64,000 nucleotides of DNA from CAZCFB01 sp964511535 (GTDB lineage: Bacteria; Myxococcota_A; Polyangia; GCA-2747355; CAZCFB01): positions 1 through 64,000 of the forward strand of contig CAZEFW010000008.1 of NCBI GenBank assembly GCA_964511535.1, read 5' to 3'. Made by a program: the position numbers and the translations under genes. How positions within the stretch are numbered: the stretch's first letter is position 1; every line of letters starts with the position of its first letter. This document shows, one piece after another, positions 35,555-44,047 of this stretch. The notes beneath the pieces were generated by a model, which saw only the letters and a list, made by a program, of their open reading frames with translations, did no database searches and was not told the origin of the DNA.

Positions 35555-37744
35555 TCAGGGCCGGATCGGCTCGAAGCTCTTGCGGGCCGGACGCGAGAGC
35601 GCCTCGGCGTCGCGGGCGAGCTGCTTGATGGTGTACTGGTACACCGCCTCCTGGCTGTTGGCCGGGCGCTTGCCCTTGCCGCGCTGCACCCGGCTCCAGC
35701 GGCCGTCGGGGCGCAGCTCCCGCGCCTTGACGTTGTCCTTCAGCTGCAGGTCCATCACCTTGAGCATGTAGCGGCGATGCCCGGGCTCGCCCAGGGGCAC
35801 CATCAGCTCCACGCGGTGGTCCAGGTTGCGCGGCATCCAGTCCGCCGACGAGATGTACATCTCCGGCTTGCCGCCGTTCTTGAAGTAGAAGACGCGGGAG
35901 TGCTCCAGGAAGCGCCCCACGATGCTCACGACGCGGATGTTGTCGCTCAGCCCCTTGATCCCCGGCTTGAGGCAGCAGATGCCGCGCACGATGAGGTCCA
36001 CCTTCACCCCCGCGCGGGACGCGTCGTAGAGCGCGTCGATCACCTCCCGGTCCTGCAGGGAGTTCATCTTGGCCACGATGCGCCCGGGGCGCCCCTTGAG
36101 GGTCAGCTCCGCCTCCCGCTTTATCAGCCGCAGCAGCCGCCGGCGCAGCCCGGTGGGCGCCGCCTCCACCCGGTTCCAGTCCGGGGGCTGGGTGGCGCCC
36201 GTGATCATGTTGAACAGCGCGCTTGAATCCTCGCCCAGCTCCTCGTCGCAGCTCATGATGCCGGTGTCGGTGTAGAGCCGGGCGGTGGCGTCGTTGTAGT
36301 TGCCCGTGCCGAAGTGCACGTAGCGGCGGATGCCCCCCTGCTCGCGGCGCACCACCAGCATCGACTTGCAGTGGATCTTGTAGCCCACCAGACCGAGCAC
36401 CACGTGGGCGCCTGCCTGCTCCAGCTTCTTGGCCCACTCGATGTTGCGCTCCTCGTCGAAGCGGGCGCGCACCTCCACCACCGCGGTGACATGCTTGCCC
36501 AGCTCGGCGGCACGGGTCAGCGCCCGCACCACGGGCGAGTCGCCGCTGGTGCGGTACAGCGTCTGCTTGATGGCCAACACCTGCGGGTCCTCGGCCGCCT
36601 GCAGCGCCAGCTCCGCCACCGGATCGAAGGCGTGGTACGGGTGGTGCAGCAGCCGCGGCGCCGCCTGCAGCCAGCTGAAGATGTCGTCGGTGTAGTCGCC
36701 AGGCAGGGGGAGCGGACGGATGGGCCGGAACATGAGCTCCGGCCGGTCCACCAGCCCGGGGATCTCCATCAGGTCGCCGGCCTGGATCAGCCCCGAGTGC
36801 TCGTACAGCTGCACCGGGTCGATCTCCAGCCGGCGGGTCAGCTCACGCAGGAGCTTCTTCTCCATGCCGGCGCTGAACTCCAGCCGCACCGCCGCGCCGT
36901 GGCGGCGGCCCTGGAGCATCTGCGCCATGGCATCGCGGAAGTCCTCCGCCGTGTCCTCGTCGATGAGGATGTCCGCGTTGCGCGTCACCCGCATCATGGC
37001 CATGGCCCTGATCTTGTAGCCGGCGAACATCTCGGGCATCTGCGCCGCCAGGATCGACTCGGTGGGCACAAGGTCCACGCCCTTGCCCTCTGCCCCCACG
37101 GCCACGAACCGCGGCAGCACCCGGGGCAGGCCCACGAAGGCCAGGTGCTTGGTGGAGCCCTTCTTCTTGGCCCGGGTGAGCCGCAGCACCAGGTGCAGGG
37201 TGCAGTTCTGCAGCGTCGGGAACGGGTGGGTGGAGCCCACCAGCATGGGCGTGATGACCGGGTACAGCTCCTCGGCGTAGTAGCGGTCGAGGAACGCCTG
37301 ATCGCTCTCGTCCAGCTCGTCGTACTCCAGGATGCGGATCTCCTCGGCCATCAACTCGCCGCGCAGCTGCTTCAGGGCCGCCTCCCTGCGCGGCAGCAGC
37401 TCGTGAACGATCTGCTCGATGCCGTCGAGCTGCTCCCGGGGCGGGCGCCGGTCGGTGCCGCTGACCTCCATGCCCGCGTCGAGCTGACGGTACAGCCCGC
37501 CCACGCGGACCATGAAGAACTCGTCCAGGTTGCTGTCGAAGATGGAGAGGAACTTGATCCGCTCCAGCAACGGGTTCTCCGGGTCCTCGGCCTCCTCCAG
37601 CACCCGCTCGTTGAAGCGCAGCCAGCTCCACTCGCGGTTGTGGAACCGCTCCTGGGTCGACAGGGACGGCGCGGACGGCTTCTTCTTCGACTTGGCGTTG
37701 GCGCCGGGGGGCTTGGCTTGCGCCTTCTTTTTTCTGGGTGCCAT
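35555..37744 (-). CDS. ppk: Polyphosphate kinase 1
   Basis: 729 residues. Family blocks: NREWSWLRFNERVLEEA, FLSIFDSNLDEFFMVRVGGL, RFDEERNIEWAKKLEQAG, VHFGTGNYNDATARLYTD (autophosphorylated His in the FGTGN block) and the second HSRVFYFKNGGKPEMYISSADWM region (split across the motif). It reversibly makes long-chain polyphosphate from ATP. A Lys-rich extension (MAPRKKKAQAKPPGANAKSK) precedes the usual start. ppx ends 1 nt upstream of its ATG, and the CYTH/CHAD gene starts 26 nt downstream. Confidence 0.95.
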   Translation of the reverse strand: MAPRKKKAQAKPPGANAKSKKKPSAPSLSTQERFHNREWSWLRFNERVLEEAEDPENPLLERIKFLSIFDSNLDEFFMVRVGGLYRQLDAGMEVSGTDRRPPREQLDGIEQIVHELLPRREAALKQLRGELMAEEIRILEYDELDESDQAFLDRYYAEELYPVITPMLVGSTHPFPTLQNCTLHLVLRLTRAKKKGSTKHLAFVGLPRVLPRFVAVGAEGKGVDLVPTESILAAQMPEMFAGYKIRAMAMMRVTRNADILIDEDTAEDFRDAMAQMLQGRRHGAAVRLEFSAGMEKKLLRELTRRLEIDPVQLYEHSGLIQAGDLMEIPGLVDRPELMFRPIRPLPLPGDYTDDIFSWLQAAPRLLHHPYHAFDPVAELALQAAEDPQVLAIKQTLYRTSGDSPVVRALTRAAELGKHVTAVVEVRARFDEERNIEWAKKLEQAGAHVVLGLVGYKIHCKSMLVVRREQGGIRRYVHFGTGNYNDATARLYTDTGIMSCDEELGEDSSALFNMITGATQPPDWNRVEAAPTGLRRRLLRLIKREAELTLKGRPGRIVAKMNSLQDREVIDALYDASRAGVKVDLIVRGICCLKPGIKGLSDNIRVVSIVGRFLEHSRVFYFKNGGKPEMYISSADWMPRNLDHRVELMVPLGEPGHRRYMLKVMDLQLKDNVKARELRPDGRWSRVQRGKGKRPANSQEAVYQYTIKQLARDAEALSRPARKSFEPIRP

Positions 37745-37745
37745 G

Positions 37746-39422
37746 TCAGGAGCTCCTGGGGCCTCGACCCCGCCGCGCGAGCACCTCGCTCAGGGTCGGC
37801 TCGACGCCGAAGACCTCTGAGAAGAGGTCGATCTTGTCCGCGAAGGCATGGGAGATGCTGGCGAAGGCGTCCCGGTCGCCGCTGCGGGTGACGCCGTAGA
37901 TGTGCAGCCGCTCGGGCGACAGCTCCACCCGCAGCCGCTCGATGCGCTGGCAGTGATCCTGGTCCAGCGCCTCGCACAGGCGCACCAGCGCGGCGAGCTT
38001 CAGCACCTCCACCCGCTCGTCGGCGGGGAGCCGCTCCATCTCCTCACCGTTGACCACCGCGAAGGGCCGCCGGTGACAGCGCGCGATGAGCGCCACCCGC
38101 TCCACCTCGCCGCGCCGCAGCCCCATGATCTCGCTGGCCGAGATGAGGTATGCGGTGTGGCGCTCGTGGTGCCGCGGGCTGATGAAGTAGCCGATGTCAT
38201 GCAGCGTGGCGGCCACGGCCAGCAGCAGCCGCGACCGCGCCGGCAGGTGCACGATGGGCGCCAGAGCGTCGAACAACTCCAGGGCCATCCTGCGCACATG
38301 GCCCCCGTGGGCCTCGTCGAAGCGGTACTTGCGCCCCAGGGCTCGCGCCGCCGCCTCCACCTGATCGTGCAGCGGGCCCTCCTCGCCCACCTCGGTGCGC
38401 AGCCGCGCGTCCACCAGCATGCTGTCCATCATGGAGATGTCGGGCAGGATGGCCGCCCGCGACGCGGTGGCCTCGAGCATCACGCGCAGCTCCTCCAGGG
38501 CCAGGCGGCCGCGCTCGGCGATGGGCGCCTCCAGCTCGCTGCTGCGCACCAGCTCGTCCTGGTGCAGATCCGCGATGCGGTCGTGCACCCGCTGCAGCTC
38601 CTTGCGGGAGACCTCCAGGCCCGCGGGCCCCTTGCGCGTGCGGGCCAGCGCCAGCAGCAGCCGGCGCAGCTCGGTGTTCACCACCACCAGGGCGCGCACG
38701 CCGGAGATGTCCTGGACCCGCTCCACGGCGTGCAGGATCTTGCGCAAGAATGCCCGCACCGGCAGCAGGTTGGGCCGCTCATAGCCGCGCAGGTCGGCCA
38801 GCTTGAGCAGGCCGTAGTTCAGCGTCTCCTCGAACACCACCCGCCCGTCGCGCTGCACCACGATCTGGGTGCCGCCGGCGCCGAGGTTCAGCAGCATCCA
38901 GGAGCCGGCCTGCAGCTGCTCGCCCATGGACATGCGCACCGCCTGGTAGAGCAGCCGGATCTCCTCGATGGCCTCGATGATCTCGATCTTCAGGCCGCAC
39001 CCTTGCTCCACCCGGGCGATGAATACGTCGCGATTGGTGGCATCGCGTACGGCCGTGGTGGCCACCGCGCGGCACTCGGAGGGGCGGATGCCGTAGCTCT
39101 CGGCCACGCTGATGAAGTCCCGGAAGGTGCGGATCGCCACCTCCGTGGTGGAGGCCTGGATGCTGCCCCGGGAGAGGGTGTCCAGGCCGATGGCCAGGGG
39201 CACCTCCAGGGTGTCCAGCCGCCGGAGCGGCTTGTCCCGCACCGCCTCGCTGATGGCCATGCGCAGGGCGCCCGACCCCACGTCGATGACCGCCAGGGTG
39301 CGCAGGGGATCGGCCACCGGTCCGGGGCGCCGGGGCCGCTTGGCCGCGGCCTTCCGGGTACGCACAACACGCTTGGGGCTGGCCTTCGGCTTGCGTACCG
39401 CTGCTTTCTTCTTCTTGGCCAT
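37746..39422 (-). CDS. ppx: Exopolyphosphatase, Ppx/GppA family with HD domain
   Basis: 558 residues. A very basic N-terminal tail (~1-35, Lys/Arg/Ala/Pro, histone-like) precedes the Ppx/GppA ASKHA domain: AVIDVGSGALRMAI, AVATTAVRDATNRD, EIIEAIEEIRLLYQAV, LNLGAGGTQIVV. The C-terminal half is an HD-like domain (LLLAVAATLHDIGYFISPRHHERHT). It degrades polyphosphate or pppGpp. It is first in the ppx-ppk-CYTH/CHAD operon. A TAAGCT hexamer 9 nt upstream suggests a leaderless or very short leader. Confidence 0.9.
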   Translation of the reverse strand: MAKKKKAAVRKPKASPKRVVRTRKAAAKRPRRPGPVADPLRTLAVIDVGSGALRMAISEAVRDKPLRRLDTLEVPLAIGLDTLSRGSIQASTTEVAIRTFRDFISVAESYGIRPSECRAVATTAVRDATNRDVFIARVEQGCGLKIEIIEAIEEIRLLYQAVRMSMGEQLQAGSWMLLNLGAGGTQIVVQRDGRVVFEETLNYGLLKLADLRGYERPNLLPVRAFLRKILHAVERVQDISGVRALVVVNTELRRLLLALARTRKGPAGLEVSRKELQRVHDRIADLHQDELVRSSELEAPIAERGRLALEELRVMLEATASRAAILPDISMMDSMLVDARLRTEVGEEGPLHDQVEAAARALGRKYRFDEAHGGHVRRMALELFDALAPIVHLPARSRLLLAVAATLHDIGYFISPRHHERHTAYLISASEIMGLRRGEVERVALIARCHRRPFAVVNGEEMERLPADERVEVLKLAALVRLCEALDQDHCQRIERLRVELSPERLHIYGVTRSGDRDAFASISHAFADKIDLFSEVFGVEPTLSEVLARRGRGPRSS

Positions 39423-39431
39423 GAAGCGGGA

Positions 39432-39437
39432 AGCTTA
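39432..39437 (-). promoter_or_regulatory. -10-like hexamer TAAGCT, 9 nt before ppx ATG
   Basis: On the minus strand TGCTAAGCT (extended -10 form TGN) ends 9 nt before the ATG at 39422. It could drive the polyphosphate operon. Confidence 0.4.
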
Positions 39438-39463
39438 GCACACCCCGCTTGCAGGGACCCGAG

Positions 39464-40312
39464 TCATATCACCATGTTGTCGATGAGCCTGGCCTTGCCG
39501 AGGAACACGGCGAGGGCCACCACGCTGCGGCCTCCGCCCACGGTCTGGGCCTGCTCGAGGGTCTCGACATCCCGGGCCTCGACATAGTCGATGCGGGTCC
39601 CCGGAGCGGCCTCGATGATCTCGCGGGCCAGGGTCACCGCGTCGGCGGCAGGGAGCTGTCCCCCCGCCTGCGCGGCCTGCTCCTTGATGGCCTGCAGGGC
39701 CCGGTGCAGGCAGGGCGCGGCGCGGCGCTCCTGCTCGGTCAAGTAGGCGTTGCGCGAGCTCATGGCGAGGCCGTCGGGCTCCCGCACCGTGGGGTGTCCC
39801 ACCACCTCCACCGGCTGGTGGAGGTCGCGGACCATGCGGCGGATCACCTGCAGCTGCTGGAAGTCCTTTTGGCCGAAGACGGCCACGCACGGCCCGACGA
39901 TGTTGAACAGCTTGGTCACCACCGTGGCCACGCCCCGGAAGTGGATGGGGCGGCTGGCCCCGCACAGGGGCTGGCTCAGCTCCTCCACCCGTACATAGGT
40001 CTGAAAACCGTCGGGGTACATGGCGGCAGGGGTGGGCGTGAAGATCAGGTTCGCCCCTGCCTCGCGGCAGCGCGCCATGTCCCCCTCCAGATCCACCGGG
40101 TAGCTCTCGAGGTCCTCCCCCGGGCCGAACTGGGTCGGGTTGACGAAGATGGAGACCACCGTGAAGTCGGCCCGGCGAGCCGCCTCACGCACCAGGGAGA
40201 TATGCCCCTCGTGCAGGTAGCCCATGGTGGGCACCAGGCCGACGCGATGGCCTGCGGCGCGCTCGGCGTCGCATCGGGCGCGGACGTCGTGGAGGTTGGA
40301 GAGCTGGTCCAT
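39464..40312 (-). CDS. panC: Pantothenate synthetase
   Basis: 282 residues, the usual length. VGLVPTMGYLHEGHISLV (HIGH-like, reading HEGH), SIFVNPTQFGPGEDLESYP, HFRGVATVVTKLFNIV, FGQKDFQQLQVI and the KMSKS-equivalent LAMSSRNAYL. It condenses pantoate and beta-alanine with ATP to pantothenate, leading to CoA. An AGGAG site precedes the ATG. It lies downstream of panB on the same strand, separated by a TGCCAGAA array. Confidence 0.96.
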   Translation of the reverse strand: MDQLSNLHDVRARCDAERAAGHRVGLVPTMGYLHEGHISLVREAARRADFTVVSIFVNPTQFGPGEDLESYPVDLEGDMARCREAGANLIFTPTPAAMYPDGFQTYVRVEELSQPLCGASRPIHFRGVATVVTKLFNIVGPCVAVFGQKDFQQLQVIRRMVRDLHQPVEVVGHPTVREPDGLAMSSRNAYLTEQERRAAPCLHRALQAIKEQAAQAGGQLPAADAVTLAREIIEAAPGTRIDYVEARDVETLEQAQTVGGGRSVVALAVFLGKARLIDNMVI

Positions 40313-40340
40313 GGAAGCTCCTGCGCGCCCTTTGGGCGCG

Positions 40341-40382
40341 AATGCCAGAATGCCAGAATGCCAGAACGCCGGGATGCCAGAA
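40341..40382 (+). repeat. TGCCAGAA array, copy 2 (panB-panC gap)
   Basis: AATGCCAG, AATGCCAG, AATGCCAG, AACGCCGG, GATGCCAGAA. It sits between panB and panC, so it is probably transcribed with them. Confidence 0.75.
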
Positions 40383-40390
40383 CGAGATGG

Positions 40391-41347
40391 TTACTTCTTC
40401 TCTATCGCTCCCGGGTAGAGCGGGATCGGGGCGTCGTCGTCCGGGCCGTCGTCGGCTGGCGTCTGCTCCGGTACGGGCTCGTCTGTGGCCGCCGCCTTCT
40501 TCTTGCGGCGCCGCTTGCCCTTGCTGACGCTGAAGCTGTGCTCTGGCCCGGGGAAGACGCCGGCCACCACCTCCTGGGCGTAGGTCTCCACCGCGCCGCG
40601 GATGCGCCCGCCCAGCTCCTCGTAGCGCTTGAGGAACTTCGGCTTGAAGCTGTCGTCCATTCCGAGCAGGTCGTAGATCACCAGCACCTGCCCGTCGCAG
40701 TGAGGCCCGGCGCCGATGCCGATGGTGGGCACGTCCAGCGCCTCTGAGATCTCCCGGGCCACCTCCTGCGGGATCCCCTCGAGCACCAGGCAGTAGACGC
40801 CCGCCTCCTGCAGGGCCAGCGCGTCCTCCACCAGCTTGCGCGCCTGGGCCGCCTTGCGCCCCTGGATGCGGTAGCCGCCCATGGCGTGGATCGACTGCGG
40901 GGTCAGGCCGATGTGGCCCATGACCGGGATCCCCACCTCGGTCAGGCTGGCCACCAGCTCGGTGTGCCGCCGCCCGCCCTCGAGCTTGACCGCGTGGGCG
41001 TGCCCCTCCTTGATCAGGCGCCCGGCGTTGCGCACGCCCTCCTCGACGGAGGTCTGGTACGACATGAACGGCATGTCGGCCACCACGTGGGCGTACTGGG
41101 CCCCGCGGGACACGGCCCGGGTGTGATAGATGACATGCTCCAGGGTCACGCCCAGGGTGTTGGGCTCGCCCTGGATCACCATCCCCAGCGAGTCGCCCAC
41201 CAACAGAATGTCGATGCCGCACTCGTCCAGCAGGCGGGCGAAGGTGGCGTCGTAGGCGGTGAGCATGGTGATGGGGCGCCCGTCGCGCTTCATCTTCTGC
41301 AGCTTCGGCACGGTGACCTTGCACCGGCGGTCCTTGTTGATGCTCAT
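40391..41347 (-). CDS. panB: 3-methyl-2-oxobutanoate hydroxymethyltransferase
   Basis: 318 residues; start at 41347 with GGAGG upstream. Family blocks: ITMLTAYDATFARLLDE, ILLVGDSLGMV (metal-binding Asp), ADMPFMSYQ, VKLEGG, GIPVMGHIGLTPQS, LVLEGIP and PTIGIGAGPHCDGQVLV. It transfers a hydroxymethyl group from methylene-THF to ketoisovalerate. Unusual: ~45 extra residues at the C-terminus, a Lys/Arg patch (KGKRRRKKKAAA) followed by an acidic, Pro-rich segment, absent from typical PanB. Confidence 0.95.
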   Translation of the reverse strand: MSINKDRRCKVTVPKLQKMKRDGRPITMLTAYDATFARLLDECGIDILLVGDSLGMVIQGEPNTLGVTLEHVIYHTRAVSRGAQYAHVVADMPFMSYQTSVEEGVRNAGRLIKEGHAHAVKLEGGRRHTELVASLTEVGIPVMGHIGLTPQSIHAMGGYRIQGRKAAQARKLVEDALALQEAGVYCLVLEGIPQEVAREISEALDVPTIGIGAGPHCDGQVLVIYDLLGMDDSFKPKFLKRYEELGGRIRGAVETYAQEVVAGVFPGPEHSFSVSKGKRRRKKKAAATDEPVPEQTPADDGPDDDAPIPLYPGAIEKK

Positions 41348-41526
41348 GATTGCTTTGCCTCCAGTCGGGCGACCGGTTGCCTCATCTCCGCTGACGGATG
41401 TGGCTCCGTCGCCCGTAGACCGCCTTGGGGGCACTGGAACCACTGGTGGAGGTAGTGAACCTCCGGGGTGGGGCCTTCCAACAACGGTCCGTCTCGGTCC
41501 TGCCCCGGCGCGCCAGGCGCCGGCCT

Positions 41527-42174
41527 TCAGGATCCAAGCGGTTTGTAGTACTCGGTGCCGCCCTTGTGCTCCCGGATGACCGCTATCAGGTGGTCCTGTT
41601 CGCGCTTGTCATGGACGAAGTCGATCTCCGAGCTGTCGATCACAAGCAGCGGCGCGTCCGAGTACTGGTGAAAGTAATCCGAATAGGTCTCGATGAGCTC
41701 CTCGAGGTACCCGCGGTCGAACTGCTCCTCGAACTCGCGGCCTCGCTTCTTGATTCGTCCCAGCAGCACGTCAACCCGGGCCATGAGCAGGATCACCAGG
41801 TCAGGCTTGGGTGCCTGGGGCGAGAGTATGGTCCACAGACGATTGTACAGCGACAGCTCGTCTCCCTCCAGGTTCATGGAGGCGAACAGCCTGTCCTTGT
41901 CGAGGATGTAGTCCGCCACGACGCCGCCCGGCGCGAAGAGATCTCCCTGCAGCACCTCGGCCTGCTGCTTGTATCGCGACAGCAGGAAGAAGAGCTGGGT
42001 CTGGAAGGCGTACCGCTGCCGGTCCGAATAGAAGTCGGCCAGGAACGGGTTCTCCTCGACGATCTCCAGCAGCACGCGGGCGCTCATGCGCTCGGCGACG
42101 AGGTGGGTCATTGTCGTCTTGCCCACACCGATGGGGCCTTCGACCGTGACGAATAAAGGTTTGTCGGGGGACAT
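41527..42174 (-). CDS. Deoxynucleoside kinase (dGK/dAK family)
   Basis: 215 residues. P-loop FVTVEGPIGVGKTT, the lid and base-binding region (VEENPFLADFYSDRQRYAF, TQLFFLLSRYKQ), the DRx-type motif YILDKDRLFASMNL, and a C-terminal LVIDSSEIDFV. It phosphorylates deoxynucleosides in salvage. In related Deltaproteobacteria this gene often neighbours panB/panC, as here. The start at 42174 is preferred on motif spacing; an upstream TTG at 42201 would add nine residues. Confidence 0.88.
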   Translation of the reverse strand: MSPDKPLFVTVEGPIGVGKTTMTHLVAERMSARVLLEIVEENPFLADFYSDRQRYAFQTQLFFLLSRYKQQAEVLQGDLFAPGGVVADYILDKDRLFASMNLEGDELSLYNRLWTILSPQAPKPDLVILLMARVDVLLGRIKKRGREFEEQFDRGYLEELIETYSDYFHQYSDAPLLVIDSSEIDFVHDKREQDHLIAVIREHKGGTEYYKPLGS

Positions 42175-42184
42175 GGGAGGTCCG

Positions 42185-42190
42185 AGTATA
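42185..42190 (-). promoter_or_regulatory. -10-like hexamer TATACT, 10 nt before ATG
   Basis: Minus-strand TGATATACT (extended -10) ends 10 nt before the ATG at 42174; no Shine-Dalgarno sequence. Confidence 0.42.
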
Positions 42191-42254
42191 TCAGCGATCA
42201 AGGCGAGCGGATCAAGCCTTGAAAGATGTGAAAAAGCGATGGATCAGGGGCTGC

Positions 42255-42285
42255 CAGGCGACGGGCGACAGGCGACGGGCGACCG
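42255..42285. repeat. GGCGACGG short-period array
   Basis: AGGCGACGGGCGACAGGCGA then CGGGCGAC: four GGCGAC units with period 7-8, between divergent genes. Confidence 0.6.
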
Positions 42286-42314
42286 TTGGCAGGCTGGCGC
42301 ATCGCCATCCTCTA

Positions 42315-42343
42315 TGGACCAACGCCAACACCCCCATTACACT
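42315..42343 (+). promoter_or_regulatory. Promoter TGGACC-17-TACACT, 7 nt before ATG
   Basis: TGGACC (42315-42320) and TACACT (42338-42343) are separated by 17 nt, and the ATG at 42351 follows after 7 nt. No Shine-Dalgarno sequence. Confidence 0.5.
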
Positions 42344-42350
42344 CCGATCC

Positions 42351-44027
42351 ATGGATAAAGAGGTGACCAAGGTGTTCGCCAGCGACGACGGGGAGAACGT
42401 ACCGGACGTGGAGGAGGAGACCCCCGCGGTGCCCCAGGTGGGGCCCGGCAGCCAGCTGGGCAGCTACCAGCTGGAGAAGCTGGTAGCGCGGGGCATGATC
42501 GGGGAGATCTACAGCGGCCGCAACCTGCTGGTCGGCAAGCCGTGCACGGTGAAGGTCTTCCTGGGGGAGCTGCCCCTGGGGCCCGTGGAGTGGGGCCGCT
42601 ATGTGCACGAGGGTCAGCTCGTCTCGCGGCTGGCCAACCCGGCCATCGCCGACCGGTTCTACAGCGGCAAGTCCGATGGCCGCTACTTCACGGTGATGAA
42701 CACCATCGCGGGGGAGCCGCTGCGCGGGCTGGTGCGCCAGAACGCCCCGCTGTCCCGCCGCTTCTACCTGCCGATCCTGCGCGCCCTGTGCGGCGCCCTG
42801 GCCGAGGTACACGCCGGGGGGATGTTCCACGGGCACTTCCACGGCGGCCAGGTGCTGATGCGGCCCGGCGCCGACGAGCGGCCGGAGGTGAGCCTGCTCG
42901 ACTTCGGCGTGCGCCACCTGATCCCCGGGGTCAAGGAGCCTGTGTCGGGCTGGGAGCGCAAGCCGGAGCACGCCATCTACCTGGCGCCCGAGCAGGCAAA
43001 GGGCGGGCCCGGTGACGCGCGCAGCGATGTGTACGCCATGTGCGTCCTGCTCTACGAGATGGTCACCGGCAAGGTGCCCTTCCTGGCGGGCGACTTCGAA
43101 CAGACTCTGGAGCAGATCGCCAACGAGGCTCCCGTGGCGCCGGGCAAGCTGGCGCAGATCCCCGAGGCTGTGGAGGAGACGATCCTGCGCGGCATGGAGA
43201 AGGATCCCAGGGGCCGGCTTCCATCAATGGAGGCGCTCTACTCTGCCCTGGACCCGCGAGGGCTGACCGGGCAGACAGGCACCGACAGCCACATCATCGC
43301 AGGCACCGGGCGCCACGCCGTGCTGGTCAGCGAGCCCACCGGCGAGGCCGCCCTGGAGACCGACGGCGCCCTGCCGCCACCCGTGCCGCTGGACGACCTG
43401 GAGGACGAGGTCGCCGGCGGCTCGCGCAAGAAGCTGTTCGTCGTGGTGGCGCTGCTGGTGGCGCTCCTGCTGGGTGGCGGCGCGGCGGCGTTCTTCCTGC
43501 TGGGCGGGGAGCCGGAGAAGCCGGCTCGGCCAGGACCTCCGCCCGAGCCCGCGGCCCGGCCGGCGCCGACAGCGGCGCCCGAGCCCACGCGCCCTGCCAA
43601 AAAGGCGCGACCGCCTGCCAAGAAGCGCAAGCGCCCCACGAAGGTTGTACGCAAGGCCCCTGCGCCCGCGCCGAGGCCAGCTCCTGCGCCCGCGCCGCAG
43701 CCCGAGCCGCCGGAGCCCCGTGAGGAGCCCAAGCCCTCCCCCTACGAGGCGGCCAAGCGCGCCCTGCCGGAGCGGGTACGCGTTCACCCCGCCATCGCCG
43801 CCGGGGTGATCAAGAAGGTGGACGGGTGGGGCTCGCTGCGGGTGCTCACCGGCGACCGCGATGGAAAGGTCTTCGTCGACGGTAACCTGCGCGGGGCCGG
43901 CACGGTGGTCTTGCTGGAGAAGGTCCCGGCCGGCAAGCACCGTATCATCGTGGAGAAGGGCGGAATCAAGCTCCCCCACCAGGACGTTAATATCAGCGCG
44001 GACCAGAGGCTGGACGTCAGCTTCTGA
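42351..44027 (+). CDS. Membrane-anchored pseudokinase with C-terminal PEGA domain
   Basis: 558 residues. Protein kinase fold at ~38-300: glycine loop ARGMIGEIYSG, VAIK-type Lys68 (CTVKVF), DFG kept (LLDFGVRHL, Asp184), APE-like YLAPEQAKGG and SDVYAMCVLLYEMVTGKVPF. The catalytic loop HRDxKxxN reads HGHFHGGQ (His160-Gly-His162), so the catalytic Asp and metal-binding Asn are both replaced. It is therefore probably inactive as a kinase. One TM segment (~361-383, LFVVVALLVALLLGGGAAAF), a Pro/Ala/Lys linker and a C-terminal PEGA domain (GKVFVDGNLRGAG, VPAGKHRIIVEKG) follow. Likely a periplasm-facing sensor with a binding-only kinase domain. The idi-2 gene starts 20 nt downstream. Confidence 0.85.
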   Translation: MDKEVTKVFASDDGENVPDVEEETPAVPQVGPGSQLGSYQLEKLVARGMIGEIYSGRNLLVGKPCTVKVFLGELPLGPVEWGRYVHEGQLVSRLANPAIADRFYSGKSDGRYFTVMNTIAGEPLRGLVRQNAPLSRRFYLPILRALCGALAEVHAGGMFHGHFHGGQVLMRPGADERPEVSLLDFGVRHLIPGVKEPVSGWERKPEHAIYLAPEQAKGGPGDARSDVYAMCVLLYEMVTGKVPFLAGDFEQTLEQIANEAPVAPGKLAQIPEAVEETILRGMEKDPRGRLPSMEALYSALDPRGLTGQTGTDSHIIAGTGRHAVLVSEPTGEAALETDGALPPPVPLDDLEDEVAGGSRKKLFVVVALLVALLLGGGAAAFFLLGGEPEKPARPGPPPEPAARPAPTAAPEPTRPAKKARPPAKKRKRPTKVVRKAPAPAPRPAPAPAPQPEPPEPREEPKPSPYEAAKRALPERVRVHPAIAAGVIKKVDGWGSLRVLTGDRDGKVFVDGNLRGAGTVVLLEKVPAGKHRIIVEKGGIKLPHQDVNISADQRLDVSF

Positions 44028-44047
44028 ACCCTGTAGGAACGGAACCC

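Noticed and set aside
33876..36437. Long minus-strand frame extending the CYTH/CHAD protein by ~300 residues
   Set aside because: The extension lies in another frame of ppk, has no family features, and the CYTH ExExK motif sits right after the ATG at 35528.
40341..40382. CRISPR-like array
   Set aside because: Units are 8 nt with no spacers and there are no cas genes.
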